Of a DNA stretch of 64,000 nucleotides, positions 26,083-35,266 are shown one piece after another. The notes under the pieces are model-generated. The model did no database searches. It was not told where the DNA came from and saw only the letters and a list, made by a program, of their open reading frames with translations. This stretch comes from JBGTFE01 sp036403235 (GTDB lineage Bacteria > Acidobacteriota > Blastocatellia > Pyrinomonadales > Pyrinomonadaceae), in assembly GCA_036403235.1 (NCBI GenBank), contig DASWRI010000052.1, forward strand, positions 1-64,000. The letters run 5' to 3'. A program made the translations under genes and the position numbers. Within the stretch, counting starts at the first letter, position 1; each line of letters opens with the position of its first letter.

Positions 26083-28098
26083 AATTTTATAAACTTTATA
26101 GTCGCCGCTTTCGGCGATTACCGGAAACTTTTGAAAAAACTCCTCGTTCAAAGGCTCGCCAATCTGGTCAAAATAAGCGCGCTCTTCCGGCGATATTAAA
26201 ACATATTCAATACCTTGTTTTTTCAGGAAAATATCGGCCGTCGCGTCGCCTTCGTAAATGCGCTGCAAATCTTTTTCGCGCGGCCCGAAATCGATTCCGT
26301 GCGACGAAAGATGGCCGACGTAGCGCATCAAAGAGCGCCTGCCCGAGAGAACGACCACCGTATTAAATGTCGGCGCGTTTAGAAATAATGCGTCGGGCGC
26401 GGTTTTTTTCTTGATTTGCTCGGCAATGCGTATCGCGTCCGGCTCGAAAACTTTGTAATTGATTTGCCCGGAGACGACGCGCCAGACGTCAATCGCGCCC
26501 GCCGCAATCAAGATAATTAAAAAGGCGGCGGCGATGATTTTAAACACCTTATTTTGATTATAAATCCAGGCCAGAGCAAAGGCGACAAACGGAATCGAAC
26601 CGACAAACCAGTAAATCAGAACCTTTATATTGTCCCATTCCCACGGTGCGAGCTTCATCGCGTTCGAGACAACAAAGCAAAAGAAAAACGGAAGATAAAA
26701 AAGGATTTGGTCTTTTGCCCGTAGTCCGTTGTCCCTGGTTTCGTGCTTTCCTTTTTTATCCTTCTCTGTGTCTCTGCGTCTCCGCGGTAGAAAAATCAAA
26801 CAAATCCCGAACAGCAAAAGCGGAATAAAAGCGCCCGTATTTTTCAGCCAGAACCAGAAAAAATTTGTCTCGCCCTTGTCCCAGCCGAAATGCCAGTCGA
26901 TAAATTCGCTCGTTTTCGTCGCGCTTCCGTGCATCGCGAAAAAAAGCTCGGGCACGGCGACGACGGCGACGCCGATGCCGAAGGCAATCCACTCGCGCCA
27001 TTTTTCAAAACTGACGGCAAACAAAAAAGAGCCGACGATAAACAAAACAATCAGGCTGTGCGCGTGGACGAGCGGCAGCGTTCCGGCGAGAAGTCCGACC
27101 AAAAAAGGAACAAACGGGAAAAATAGATGAGAAGACGAGGAGACATTTTCCGAAGATTGAGCTTTCTCCTCATCTTCTTTTGCGGTAAAAATCTCCCAGA
27201 TTTTTTGCAGTACAATCACCATCAAAGGCATTCCGATTAAAAGACTTCGCTGCGTGATAAAAAGCGTCGTCAGGGAATTTCCCCAGCGAAATTTTGCTTC
27301 GCGAATCGTGTAATCGTTCGGGATATTCCAGATAAAATCGAAAAAGCCGTGCGCGCTCTGCCAGTAATCTTTGGCAAACCAGAGAAAGCCGAGCCCGCCG
27401 CTGAAAAACAATAAAACCGGCGCGATTTTTCCGGCCAGACGATTGCCCGTAAATTTAAAAACGAATCTTTCCAACACGACGAGCAACGAAAAAGCCCATG
27501 AAACGTTTTGCGCGAGCATCGCCGTTTTGACGTCGACGCCCGTTTTTACAAAACACGCCGTCAGAAAATCGGCGATAAACGGGTAAGAAAATCGCGCGCC
27601 CGCAAACGACGGGTTTTGCGGCGGGAAATTCTGTCCTTCGGTAAAACCGAAAATCGCGCCGAGATGAAACGGCAAATCGCCGAGATTGTTTGAGCCGCCC
27701 GTGAAGATTCCCTCTCGCGTCTCAAACATCGCGCGCTCGAAGAAAAGCCAGAACAGCAGGAAAAAGAAAACATAAAAGCCGAACCGCAAAATCGTCTTGT
27801 AATTTGCGTTCTGCATCTTCCCCTTCGCTCTCTCCCAATCGCGCCCGAATCTTTTTTGAATGTCTCGTTTAGCAAACAAAATCAAAGGCAGGAGCGTGAG
27901 CGCCAGAGCGATTAGAACGGTCGAAGCGTAAAGCCCGAAAAGATTGGCGACGATGAATCCGACCAGCCCGAAAACCGTCGCGCCGACGATATTTCCCGCC
28001 GCCAGCCGCCACAAAAACGGCTCGTCCTCGGCAAAAAGATAAGTCAGAGCAAAGCCGCTCGAAGCGATAAGCAAAATTAGAGCTAAAGAGAGAAACAT
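26077..28098 (-). CDS. Polytopic membrane protein, GT-C-like
   Basis: A 673-residue protein with about 12-14 membrane segments and a soluble C-terminal tail (APDALFLNAPTFNTVVVLSG, ending ESGDYKVYKIK) like those of GT-C glycosyltransferases. The periplasmic loop NNLGDLPFHLGAIFGFTEGQ followed by FSYPFIADFL carries an acidic motif early in the protein, as in oligosaccharyl- and sugar-transferase folds. No specific family assigned. A cytoplasmic-looking loop at about residues 436-464 is encoded by two heptamer-type tracts and is very basic and charged. It precedes the TIGR03663 gene and probably shares its transcript. Confidence 0.65.
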   Translation of the reverse strand: MFLSLALILLIASSGFALTYLFAEDEPFLWRLAAGNIVGATVFGLVGFIVANLFGLYASTVLIALALTLLPLILFAKRDIQKRFGRDWERAKGKMQNANYKTILRFGFYVFFFLLFWLFFERAMFETREGIFTGGSNNLGDLPFHLGAIFGFTEGQNFPPQNPSFAGARFSYPFIADFLTACFVKTGVDVKTAMLAQNVSWAFSLLVVLERFVFKFTGNRLAGKIAPVLLFFSGGLGFLWFAKDYWQSAHGFFDFIWNIPNDYTIREAKFRWGNSLTTLFITQRSLLIGMPLMVIVLQKIWEIFTAKEDEEKAQSSENVSSSSHLFFPFVPFLVGLLAGTLPLVHAHSLIVLFIVGSFLFAVSFEKWREWIAFGIGVAVVAVPELFFAMHGSATKTSEFIDWHFGWDKGETNFFWFWLKNTGAFIPLLLFGICLIFLPRRRRDTEKDKKGKHETRDNGLRAKDQILFYLPFFFCFVVSNAMKLAPWEWDNIKVLIYWFVGSIPFVAFALAWIYNQNKVFKIIAAAFLIILIAAGAIDVWRVVSGQINYKVFEPDAIRIAEQIKKKTAPDALFLNAPTFNTVVVLSGRRSLMRYVGHLSSHGIDFGPREKDLQRIYEGDATADIFLKKQGIEYVLISPEERAYFDQIGEPLNEEFFQKFPVIAESGDYKVYKIK
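26704..26791. repeat. Heptamer-type tracts inside the GT-C-like gene
   Basis: Two adjacent 7-nt-periodic tracts lie in frame: 26704-26744 (GTAGTCC GTTGTCC CTGGTTT) and 26762-26791 (TCTCTGT GTCTCTG CGTCTCC GCGGTAG). They encode the loop PRRRRDTEKDKKGKHETRD then NGLRAKDQ. The second tract resembles the hairpin arms at 29309-29401. Confidence 0.55.
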
Positions 28099-28138
28099 AT
28101 TTTTCTCAGAAAATTAAGCCACAATTTTTCGATTTCTC

Positions 28139-28200
28139 AAAATCAAACTTAAAGGTTACAATATCCGTTTTGATTTTGAATCTGAAATTTTGAATTTTTA
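28139..28200. repeat. Heptamer-type element upstream of ychF
   Basis: The right part reads ATTTTGA ATCTGAA ATTTTGA ATTTTTA in 7-nt steps; the left part carries the inverse CAAAATCAAA. It fills most of the 105-bp gap between the divergent membrane-protein gene and ychF, so it must share space with both promoters. Confidence 0.5.
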
Positions 28201-28203
28201 ATT

Positions 28204-29304
28204 ATGTTACAAGCAGGAATCGTTGGACTGCCCAACGTCGGAAAATCTACACTTTTTAACGCTTTGACGGCGCAGGAAGCGGCGCTCGCGGCCAATTACC
28301 CGTTTGCGACAATCGAGCCGAATGTCGGCGTCGTCGGCGTGCCGGACGAGCGGCTCGAACCGCTCGCTAAAATCGTCAAAACGACGACCATCGTGCCCGC
28401 GACGGTCGAATTCGTCGATATTGCGGGACTCGTCCGCGGCGCATCGAAAGGCGAAGGTCTCGGCAATCAATTTCTCGCCAACATCCGCGAAACCGACGCC
28501 GTCATTCAGGTCGTGCGCTGTTTCGAAGACGAAAACATCATCCACGTCGAAGGCTCGGTCAATCCGGTTCGCGATATCGAAACGATTCAAATCGAATTGG
28601 CGCTGGCAGATTTGACTTCGGTCGAAAAACGCCGCGATAAAGCGCAGCGTGCGGCAAAATCGGGCGACAAGGACGCCAAACGCGAAATCGAAATTATCGA
28701 AAAACTTCTGCCCGTTCTCGAAGAAGGCCGTCCGGCGCGAAGCGCAGATTTATCCGACGACGAGCGAGCGCTTGTAAAAAGCTGGTTTCTGCTTTCGACC
28801 AAACCGACGATTTACGCGGCCAACGTCGACGAGGAAACGTTGTCGAATCCGGACGCGAATGCGCACGTCAATGTCGTACGGGAACACGCGCGAGCCGAAA
28901 ACGCCGAAGTCGTTTTAATCTGCGCCAAGCTTGAAGCCGAGCTCGTCGCGCTCGAAGCCGAAGAGCGAAAGGAATATCTGGCGGATTTGGGGCTCGAATC
29001 GAGCGGCGTCGACAAGCTCATCAAAGCGGCGTATAAAATGCTCGGTTTGATGAGCTTTTTGACCGCCGGGGAAAAGGAAGTCCGCGCGTGGACGATTCCG
29101 GTCGAGACAAAAGCGCCGAAAGCGGCGGGCGAGATTCATTCGGATATCGAACGCGGGTTTATTCGCGCCGAAATCGTTTCCTACACGGATTTGACGAACG
29201 CCGGAAGCTACGCCGTCGCGCGCGAAAAAGGACTTCTCCGTCTCGAAGGCAAGGAATACGTGATGAAGGAAGGCGACATCGTCAATTTCCGTTTCAATGT
29301 TTAG
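28204..29304 (+). CDS. ychF: YchF/OLA1-type ribosome-associated ATPase
   Basis: A 366-residue TRAFAC-class P-loop protein of normal length. G1 is GLPNVGKST (8-16), and NYPFATIEPNVGVVGVPDER and EFVDIAGLVRGASKGEGLGN are the family's diagnostic G2/G3 blocks. The G4 equivalent is NVDE rather than NKxD, matching the ATP preference of YchF. A TGS domain closes the protein (LMSFLTAGEKEVRAW ... KAAGEIHSDIERGF). YchF binds ribosomes and influences oxidative-stress responses and initiation-codon choice. It is a housekeeping gene, transcribed divergently from the GT-C-like pair. Confidence 0.95.
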   Translation: MLQAGIVGLPNVGKSTLFNALTAQEAALAANYPFATIEPNVGVVGVPDERLEPLAKIVKTTTIVPATVEFVDIAGLVRGASKGEGLGNQFLANIRETDAVIQVVRCFEDENIIHVEGSVNPVRDIETIQIELALADLTSVEKRRDKAQRAAKSGDKDAKREIEIIEKLLPVLEEGRPARSADLSDDERALVKSWFLLSTKPTIYAANVDEETLSNPDANAHVNVVREHARAENAEVVLICAKLEAELVALEAEERKEYLADLGLESSGVDKLIKAAYKMLGLMSFLTAGEKEVRAWTIPVETKAPKAAGEIHSDIERGFIRAEIVSYTDLTNAGSYAVAREKGLLRLEGKEYVMKEGDIVNFRFNV

Positions 29305-29308
29305 TTTC

Positions 29309-29401
29309 TTTTCACCGCCGAGACGCCGAGGAAACGCAGAATTACGCGGAGAATTTTTCTCTGCGCTTCTCAGCGAAATCTCCGCGTCTCGGCGGTGAAA
29401 A
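29309..29401. repeat. Long hairpin element after ychF
   Basis: Perfect 17-bp outer arms TTTTCACCGCCGAGACG (29309-29325) and CGTCTCGGCGGTGAAAA (29385-29401), with further imperfect pairing inside (CGCAGA...TCTGCG, GCGGAGA...TCTCCGC). It starts 5 bp after the ychF stop and could terminate its transcript. Its units (CCGAGAC, GCCGAGG, GCGGAGA) step by 7. Confidence 0.7.
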
Positions 29402-29474
29402 TTTCATAATAAATAAATCATTTTCATGCTAAATTATTGGACAAATCGCGCGTTTCGGATTATTTTAATCTTGG

Positions 29475-29903
29475 ATGAATAATCTTTTCGCAAAATCCGC
29501 AGTAAAGCCAATCGCCGCATTTATGGTGTTCTGGCTGAGCGGCGTTTTGTTTCTCGTCTGCTGCGGCACGATATCTGCGCAGGCGAAAAACGCGGACTTT
29601 TGCCCGCTCGCCGCCAAAGGAAAGAGTCATTGCAACAAAGCCAAAAGCGAGACAATCGCGCCGAATTTTTCGAAACTATCGGAAAGCTCAAATTTGGATT
29701 GCTGCGGTTTTCTTCCGGCCGTTTTTGATAAAACCAGAAAGATTGAAAAAAACCGGCAGATTGCGCTGCCGGCCGCGAAAATAAAAGTCGATTTGCCAAA
29801 ATTTTCTTTCGTCAAAATCGATTTCGAAGTTTCCGCCGCTTACTGCTCAACCGTCTTAAATCAAAATAAAATCTTTATCAAAAACTGTATCTTCAGAATT
29901 TAG
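29475..29903 (+). CDS. Exported cysteine-containing protein, FCPL type
   Basis: A 142-residue protein with a hydrophobic N-terminal signal/anchor (PIAAFMVFWLSGVLFLVCCG), then FCPLAAKGKSHC, a CC pair (LDCCGF) and a late Cys. No known family. The FCPL motif after a membrane segment recurs in the product at 34673-35266, which lies on the opposite strand at the far end of this cluster and also has a long hydrophilic tail. A role in metal or redox handling is possible given the Cys-rich neighbour, but is inference. Confidence 0.55.
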   Translation: MNNLFAKSAVKPIAAFMVFWLSGVLFLVCCGTISAQAKNADFCPLAAKGKSHCNKAKSETIAPNFSKLSESSNLDCCGFLPAVFDKTRKIEKNRQIALPAAKIKVDLPKFSFVKIDFEVSAAYCSTVLNQNKIFIKNCIFRI

Positions 29904-29989
29904 AAATTTGTCTAAACGCGAGTTTTTAAGCGTCAAATCCGAAAGGGTTTGGCAAACTTCAGGCATTTCTAAATTGTGAGGTAAAAAAA

Positions 29990-30334
29990 ATGAAAAAGAG
30001 ATTTTTAATGGCAATCTCCGTATTGCTCGTTCTCGGACTGTCAGTTGCGGCTTTCGCCTATAAAACGACAAATAATTCGCTGAAAACGGCGATGGCTTGC
30101 TGCTGCAAAGGCGACTCCTGCCCGATGAAAAACAAAACTTCGGGCGCAACCGACGCGAAAGCGGATTCGTGCTGCGACAACCCCGATTGCTGCTGCAAAA
30201 ACGGTGACTCGTGTCCGATGAAAGCAAAGAGCGACGCGGCTCAGACGACGAGCGTCGATATGAAAAACGTGACGGTCGTGAGCAGCGACGAAAGTTGCGA
30301 CAAAACGTGCTGCAAGCACAAAAAACAAGGCTAG
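29990..30334 (+). CDS. Exported Cys-rich protein, probable metal binder
   Basis: A 114-residue exported protein (signal FLMAISVLLVLGLSVAAFA) whose mature part holds two copies of a CCCKxxDSCPMK motif plus CC pairs near the centre and C-terminus (SCCDNPDCC, CDKTCCKHK). Cys density and the terminal His/Lys tail suggest thiolate binding of soft metals such as Cu or Zn in the periplasm; this is inference from composition. GAGGTAAA precedes the ATG. It converges with the BNR-repeat lipoprotein gene across a strong hairpin. Confidence 0.65.
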   Translation: MKKRFLMAISVLLVLGLSVAAFAYKTTNNSLKTAMACCCKGDSCPMKNKTSGATDAKADSCCDNPDCCCKNGDSCPMKAKSDAAQTTSVDMKNVTVVSSDESCDKTCCKHKKQG

Positions 30335-30359
30335 GAATTTCTTTTAGCTGAAGTTTTGA

Positions 30360-30414
30360 AAAAACTGAAAACCGGGAACTGAAAAGTAAAAACGGTTCCC
30401 GGTTTTCAGTTTTT
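30360..30414. terminator. Bidirectional hairpin between convergent genes (heptamer-type)
   Basis: Perfect 20-bp arms AAAAACTGAAAACCGGGAAC (30360-30379) and GTTCCCGGTTTTCAGTTTTT (30395-30414) around a 15-nt loop. The arms end in A/T runs on both strands, as a bidirectional terminator should. The left half steps by 7 (ACTGAAA ACCGGGA ACTGAAA AGTAAAA). Confidence 0.8.
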
Positions 30415-30423
30415 ACCTTTCAA

Positions 30424-31758
30424 TTACTTTTCCCTGTAAAGCCAGACGCCCTGTTTTTCTTCCGATTCCCTGACGAAGGCGACGAACAATTTTTCACCGG
30501 CAAACGCGGCGGCTGGCAGCGTCGCCCGGTTTATCGTTTGCCGGACGCTGAAATTACCCGCCGAATTTTCCGCCGAGCCGATGACGATTTGATTGTTTGC
30601 CTCCGAAAAAACGATGCGCGCGTTTTTGCCGGGCTCATTTAAGATGGTCGAAGTCCCGGTGACGGTTTCCGCGCTGATTAAAGCGCGCGGGCTGAAGGTT
30701 TTTCCGCCGTCTCTCGATTCGGCGTAATAAAGCCCCGGCTTTCCGGCTTCGCCCGCCGTGTACCAGACGATTTTCAGCGAATTTTCTTCGCCCGACGTCA
30801 TCGAAGCGCCCGAAACCGGGCAGGCGTTGATTGTCCATTTATCATCGCTGACGATTGTACGGTTTGCAAAAGTTTGGCCGCCGTCAGCCGAAGCGGCGAC
30901 CGCGATATGACGAAAATCGCCCTCCAAAACCTGTCGCCAGCTGACAAATATTTTGCCGTCGGGAGCGTTGATTATCGAAGTTTTGCAGCACGGGCAAACT
31001 TCGCTCGAAAGTTTTTTGTTTGCCGAAAATGTCTTTCCGCCGTCTGCCGATACGGCAAAAAACACTTCGCTGTTTGGCTCGGCTTTTTCGTCTTGATTCG
31101 AATGATGATGAATTTCGACGATTTGAAAATCCGCAGAATTCGCGTTTTTACGATTAAAAGCCGTCTTTTCCGCTTTCAAATTTCGCTCGTCGAGCCAGGC
31201 CATAAAAACGCGGTTGTCGCGGTCGATTGCCAGGGAATGCATTCCGTGCGCAGCGGGCGCAACGTCGTCATTTACCTTTACCGGCGCGGCAAAACTTTTG
31301 CCGCCGTCCGCGGAAACGGATAGATTCAAAACGCTCGCGCCCTGTTTTTCCGCGCCCGCCGCTTTTGCCGTCCAGCCGATAAAGATGCACCCGTCGGCGG
31401 CGATTTTTATCGTCGGCGCGTCGCCGAACCACGCTTTGACCTGTCCTTTTTCCGGGTTGACGCGCGTTCGCCCGCCGCTCGATTTTGCGTCCGCATCGAA
31501 TTTTTGTAAATAAATGTCGGCTGACTTATCCGCGCCGTGCTCGACATAAACGACGTACACATTTCCGCTCGCGTCGGCGGCAATCGCGGGCTCGGCGGCG
31601 TTCGTGTCCAACGCGGAAACGCGGATTGAATCCGCGTCTTCGACGCTTGTCTGCGCCGCCGGATTGTTGTTTGTTTCCGTTTTCGGCGCACAGCTTGAAA
31701 GTAAAAGCAGAAAACAAAAAACGGCGAAAACTTTAATTTGCGAATTTATTTTTTTCAT
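30424..31758 (-). CDS. BNR/sialidase-fold repeat lipoprotein
   Basis: A 444-residue protein with a lipoprotein signal (FCFLLLLSSCAPK, lipid-anchored Cys in SSC). The body has repeated Asp-box motifs of the sialidase/BNR type (SADGGKSF, SADGGKTF, SADGGQTF, SRDGGKTF), so it should fold as a six-bladed beta-propeller. Asp boxes alone do not imply sialidase activity, and the sialidase catalytic Arg triad is not evident. An HHHSNQDEK stretch and a CPCCKTS motif in the middle could bind metal. AAGGAG precedes the ATG. It lies 9 bp downstream of the TonB receptor gene, in one operon. Confidence 0.75.
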   Translation of the reverse strand: MKKINSQIKVFAVFCFLLLLSSCAPKTETNNNPAAQTSVEDADSIRVSALDTNAAEPAIAADASGNVYVVYVEHGADKSADIYLQKFDADAKSSGGRTRVNPEKGQVKAWFGDAPTIKIAADGCIFIGWTAKAAGAEKQGASVLNLSVSADGGKSFAAPVKVNDDVAPAAHGMHSLAIDRDNRVFMAWLDERNLKAEKTAFNRKNANSADFQIVEIHHHSNQDEKAEPNSEVFFAVSADGGKTFSANKKLSSEVCPCCKTSIINAPDGKIFVSWRQVLEGDFRHIAVAASADGGQTFANRTIVSDDKWTINACPVSGASMTSGEENSLKIVWYTAGEAGKPGLYYAESRDGGKTFSPRALISAETVTGTSTILNEPGKNARIVFSEANNQIVIGSAENSAGNFSVRQTINRATLPAAAFAGEKLFVAFVRESEEKQGVWLYREK

Positions 31759-31767
31759 GCAAACTCC

Positions 31768-34554
31768 TTAGAAATTCAGCCTGAAGCCAAACTGGATTTG
31801 CCTCGCGTCAAGCGCGGCGGTCGGTCTCCCGAACGAAGCGAGCGGCACTGTGCCGTTGCCGAAAACATTATTCGGGACGGAATAATTGGCGCGATTCAAG
31901 ACGTTAAAGCCTTCGACGAGCAGCTCCAGATTTGTTTTTTCGCCGAAATCGAAACGTCGGCTCAGACGCAAATCGAGCGACGCGAAATCGAAACCTTTGC
32001 CCGTATTTCGGCCGACGCCGGCGGGACGGTCGTTGTTGTTCGTGTCGCCGTTGCGGTCGCTTCCGGTTTGGACATTAAACGGCAGGCGCGAGGCGTAATT
32101 AAAAATATAATTAAGCTGAAAATTTTCAAAGATTTTGCCGAAAAGATTTTCGTTTTTTCTTTTCGGCACGCTGAAAGTTCCGCTCAACGTCAGGCGATGC
32201 CGCTGGTCGTTGTCGGACAAGCCACGTTCATCGCGCAAATCGAAATTATTTTGCGGCGTCGAGAAAAAGAAATTCCCGGCGTTGTCGATTGTTTTTGAAA
32301 AAGTGTAGGAAAGTCGCACGCCGGCCCAATTTCCGGCGCGTTTATTGAACGAAAAAACAAGGGCGTTATAGTAAGAATCGCCCGAGCTTTCGTAGCGCGA
32401 AATGTTTCCGAAATTCGCGTCCGGCCGGCATAGATTCGGATTGACGGCCGCCGTGCAGGACGGAACGTTGACGTTGCGCGAGAGAATCAAATTCAGACCG
32501 CGCAGGTAAACGTAGCCGAGCGAAACGGACGAGCGAAACGGCAGCAATTGTTCGATTTGCAGATTCGCCTGCTGGCTGGAGCTGTTTTCGATGCTTGAAT
32601 CAATCCGCGTGACGTTCGGTTTGACGAGAAGCGTCGAAGGCGGCGCGACGAGAACATTCGGAAAAACGGGCGCGCCGATTGAAGTCTGCGAAAGCTGAAC
32701 GACGATGTATTTCGAGCCGTCGCGCTGCAAAGCGTTTGAAACGGCGCGAAGCGGAATTCTATCGTAATAAAGCCCGAAGCTGCCCCGAATAACAGTTTTT
32801 AGCGCCGGCGAAAAAGCAAAGCCGAAGCGCGGCGCAAAATTGTTCGCGTCGGGTTTGATTGGCGCGGGCAAATTTTCGACGTCGTAACGCACGCCGAAAT
32901 TGAAAGTCAAATTCCGCTGCGCACGCCACTCGTCCTGCGCGAAAACGCCGAAATTCGGATTGTTTAAGTTTTGCGACGGCGCGCCGAAGGCCTGCTGAAA
33001 CTGGCTGTAATTTCCCGTCAGAAAATTTGCCAGATTCGTAAATGTGTAAATGCCTTGCAGCGCGCCGGGAAACGCGATTTTCACACGATTGTAAAGAAAT
33101 TCCGCGCCGAATTTCAGCGAGTGCGTGGCAAAAGATTGGCTGAAAGCGTCGCTCAGCTGAAACAAATCGATGTCGCGCGCCGTCGGCGAGCTGGTCGCCG
33201 TTCCGAAGCTCGCGACGCCGGAAATATTGACGGCCGGGCCGATTTCATCGCTGACGGGCGCGGCGAGACGGCTGCGGCGAAATTGAAAACGCAATTCGTT
33301 GAGCGAGCGCGAGCCGAAAACGGTGACGTTTTGCAGATTTACGGTGCTGTCCGAGTTTTCGAGGTTCGTTCCGCGACTGACGGCGTTTAAGCCGCCGACC
33401 GTCCGCGCGTTAACAGCGTCGATATCGTAAAACGAATACGTCGCTGTGAGCGAATTTTTCGCGTTTGCTTGATGGTCGATGCGCGCGAAAAAATTCGTCG
33501 TGTCAAAACCGCTCGGCACGAGCCCGGTTTCTATTTGCGCGCCCGGATAATTTACCGCGTTCAGCCGGTTGTTAATGGCCGCGACGTTTGCCGCCGAAAT
33601 CGTGATAATCGCCGAATCGTTGCGGCGCGTCTGCTCGAAATTTGAAAAGAAAAACGTCCGGTCGGCGATGATGCGCCCGCCCGCGCTTGCGCCATACTGC
33701 GTCTGTGTCAAAGAGTCTTTTTTCAGCGCCAGCGGATTTCGCGCGTCAAATTTGTCGCTGCGCAAAAAGCCGTAAACCTTTGCGCGAAAATCGTTTGTTC
33801 CCGATTGCGTGACGATGTTGATAAAACCGCTCGACGCGCGCCCGAATTCGGCGACCGCGCCGTTGGTAACGACCTGAAACTCGCGTATCACTTCCTGGCT
33901 GTAAAAAGTTCCGGTCAAATCGGCCGCGTCGTCGTCGGCCGATGAGCCGTCGACGATAAAGCTGTTGTTCAAATTGCGCTGCCCGGCGACGGAGATTCCC
34001 GTTCCCGGAACGGCCGAAGTTTCGGCAAATTTCTGAACGCTGCCCGTATTTGTGCGCGAAACGCCCGGGACGAGCAACGCCAAATCGAGAAAATTGCGCC
34101 CGTTGAGCGGCAAACGCTCGACGTCGCGCGGCAAAATCGTCTCGGCCACCTGCGTTCGCGTCGTTTCGAGAATTTCAGCGTTTGAAGCGACATCGACCTG
34201 CGCCGAAACATTCGCCACGCTCAATCGAATCGGGATTTGTAAAATCTGCCCGATTGTTGTCGTCAGATTTCTGGTCGAAATTTCAAAACCCGTCTTTTCC
34301 GCTTTGAGCTCGTAGCTGCCGATTGGAACGTAGGCGAAACGAAACCGGCCGCTCGCGTCGCTCAAAGTCGTCCGAGTTTGATTTGTTTCGAGATTTTTCA
34401 GCGAAATTGAAGCGGCGGCAATCTGCGCGCCGTCGGCGTCTTCGATTTGGCCGCTCAAAACGGCGGCCGAAACGTTTTGCTGCGCGTTTGCCGGCGGCGC
34501 AATCCAAATCGTCAAAAAAATCGTCAAAATTATTGATTTATAAATGCGTTTCAT
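31768..34554 (-). CDS. TonB-dependent receptor with carboxypeptidase-regulatory-like domain
   Basis: A 928-residue outer-membrane protein with a signal peptide ending PANAQ. Residues about 30-115 form the Ig-like CarboxypepD_reg domain (LSGQIEDADGAQIAAASISL, DASGRFRFAYVPIGSYEL). A plug domain follows (RDVERLPLNGRNFLDLALLV, then PGVSRTNTG). The rest is a beta-barrel ending in a terminal aromatic (FGFRLNF). This is the Oar/TonB type expanded in Acidobacteriota, importing large or chelated substrates. The linked BNR lipoprotein and FCPL protein suggest a dedicated uptake complex; substrate unknown. Confidence 0.88.
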   Translation of the reverse strand: MKRIYKSIILTIFLTIWIAPPANAQQNVSAAVLSGQIEDADGAQIAAASISLKNLETNQTRTTLSDASGRFRFAYVPIGSYELKAEKTGFEISTRNLTTTIGQILQIPIRLSVANVSAQVDVASNAEILETTRTQVAETILPRDVERLPLNGRNFLDLALLVPGVSRTNTGSVQKFAETSAVPGTGISVAGQRNLNNSFIVDGSSADDDAADLTGTFYSQEVIREFQVVTNGAVAEFGRASSGFINIVTQSGTNDFRAKVYGFLRSDKFDARNPLALKKDSLTQTQYGASAGGRIIADRTFFFSNFEQTRRNDSAIITISAANVAAINNRLNAVNYPGAQIETGLVPSGFDTTNFFARIDHQANAKNSLTATYSFYDIDAVNARTVGGLNAVSRGTNLENSDSTVNLQNVTVFGSRSLNELRFQFRRSRLAAPVSDEIGPAVNISGVASFGTATSSPTARDIDLFQLSDAFSQSFATHSLKFGAEFLYNRVKIAFPGALQGIYTFTNLANFLTGNYSQFQQAFGAPSQNLNNPNFGVFAQDEWRAQRNLTFNFGVRYDVENLPAPIKPDANNFAPRFGFAFSPALKTVIRGSFGLYYDRIPLRAVSNALQRDGSKYIVVQLSQTSIGAPVFPNVLVAPPSTLLVKPNVTRIDSSIENSSSQQANLQIEQLLPFRSSVSLGYVYLRGLNLILSRNVNVPSCTAAVNPNLCRPDANFGNISRYESSGDSYYNALVFSFNKRAGNWAGVRLSYTFSKTIDNAGNFFFSTPQNNFDLRDERGLSDNDQRHRLTLSGTFSVPKRKNENLFGKIFENFQLNYIFNYASRLPFNVQTGSDRNGDTNNNDRPAGVGRNTGKGFDFASLDLRLSRRFDFGEKTNLELLVEGFNVLNRANYSVPNNVFGNGTVPLASFGRPTAALDARQIQFGFRLNF

Positions 34555-34672
34555 ACGCCTCTTACTCCTGTAAAAAAATTTATTTCAAATCGGTTGTGTT
34601 TTCGTGATTTGAATAACAAATAATGTTTCGGATGAATTTCCGAAAACGTTTAATTTTGAAATTTTTGGATTT

Positions 34673-35266
34673 TTACAGTGTGGACGGCGGCGCGCGCGGC
34701 TGGATGCGGCGTGAGATTTTATCGAGTTTATAAATTTGAGCCAGGTCAAAAGACGTCGAAGACGATGCGCCGGACGGACGCGCGAGCAAATTTAGAACGA
34801 AATTTTCGGCGCGTTTTTTGCCGAAGTCTTTCTGACTGCCGGCGAGGCTTTTTTCGACGACGACTGATTTTACTATCTGCGTTTCGGGCGCGTCATGAGA
34901 ATTTGAACCGGCTGCCGCGAAAGCCTCGCTTCCGCTTTTCGCGTAATCGAAAAAAAGCGCTTCGAATCCGGCCGAATCAAACTTGATATTCGTAAAAAGA
35001 AGTTTTTGGAAACTTTTGTCGAAGAAAGTCTGCTTGCTGTCTGCGGCGGCGCAGAGGTCTTTCAGCGGTTCGTTTTTTGCTTTCGATGCGGCGAAATTCC
35101 CTTCCGTCACCCAGACTTTCATCAAAGGACAAAAAATCAAGTTCGAACGCTTTGCCGTCTGAACATCGAAAATCGCGCCCGAGGCGAGATAAACAAAGAG
35201 CAGCAGACAAGCCGCAAATTGCGACCAAACGATGCGTTCATAATTGATTTTTTTTCGAAAATTCAC
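34673..35266 (-). CDS. Membrane-anchored protein with FCPL motif
   Basis: A 197-residue protein starting with GTG. It has one N-terminal membrane segment (WSQFAACLLLFVYLASGAIF) followed by SNLIFCPLMKVWV and a long hydrophilic tail (residues 70-197) rich in Ser, Ala and Phe. The FCPL motif in the same position relative to the membrane segment is shared with the product at 29475-29903. It is the first gene of the minus-strand operon with the TonB receptor (118 bp downstream) and BNR lipoprotein. No known domain. Confidence 0.55.
   Translation of the reverse strand: MNFRKKINYERIVWSQFAACLLLFVYLASGAIFDVQTAKRSNLIFCPLMKVWVTEGNFAASKAKNEPLKDLCAAADSKQTFFDKSFQKLLFTNIKFDSAGFEALFFDYAKSGSEAFAAAGSNSHDAPETQIVKSVVVEKSLAGSQKDFGKKRAENFVLNLLARPSGASSSTSFDLAQIYKLDKISRRIQPRAPPSTL

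Noticed and set aside
30424..31758. True sialidase
   Set aside because: Only the Asp-box propeller repeats are visible; the catalytic Arg triad and Tyr/Glu pair were not found, so only the fold is claimed.
31738..32298. Open frame antisense to the TonB receptor end
   Set aside because: Its sequence follows the codon bias of the receptor on the other strand and has no start signal or known domain.
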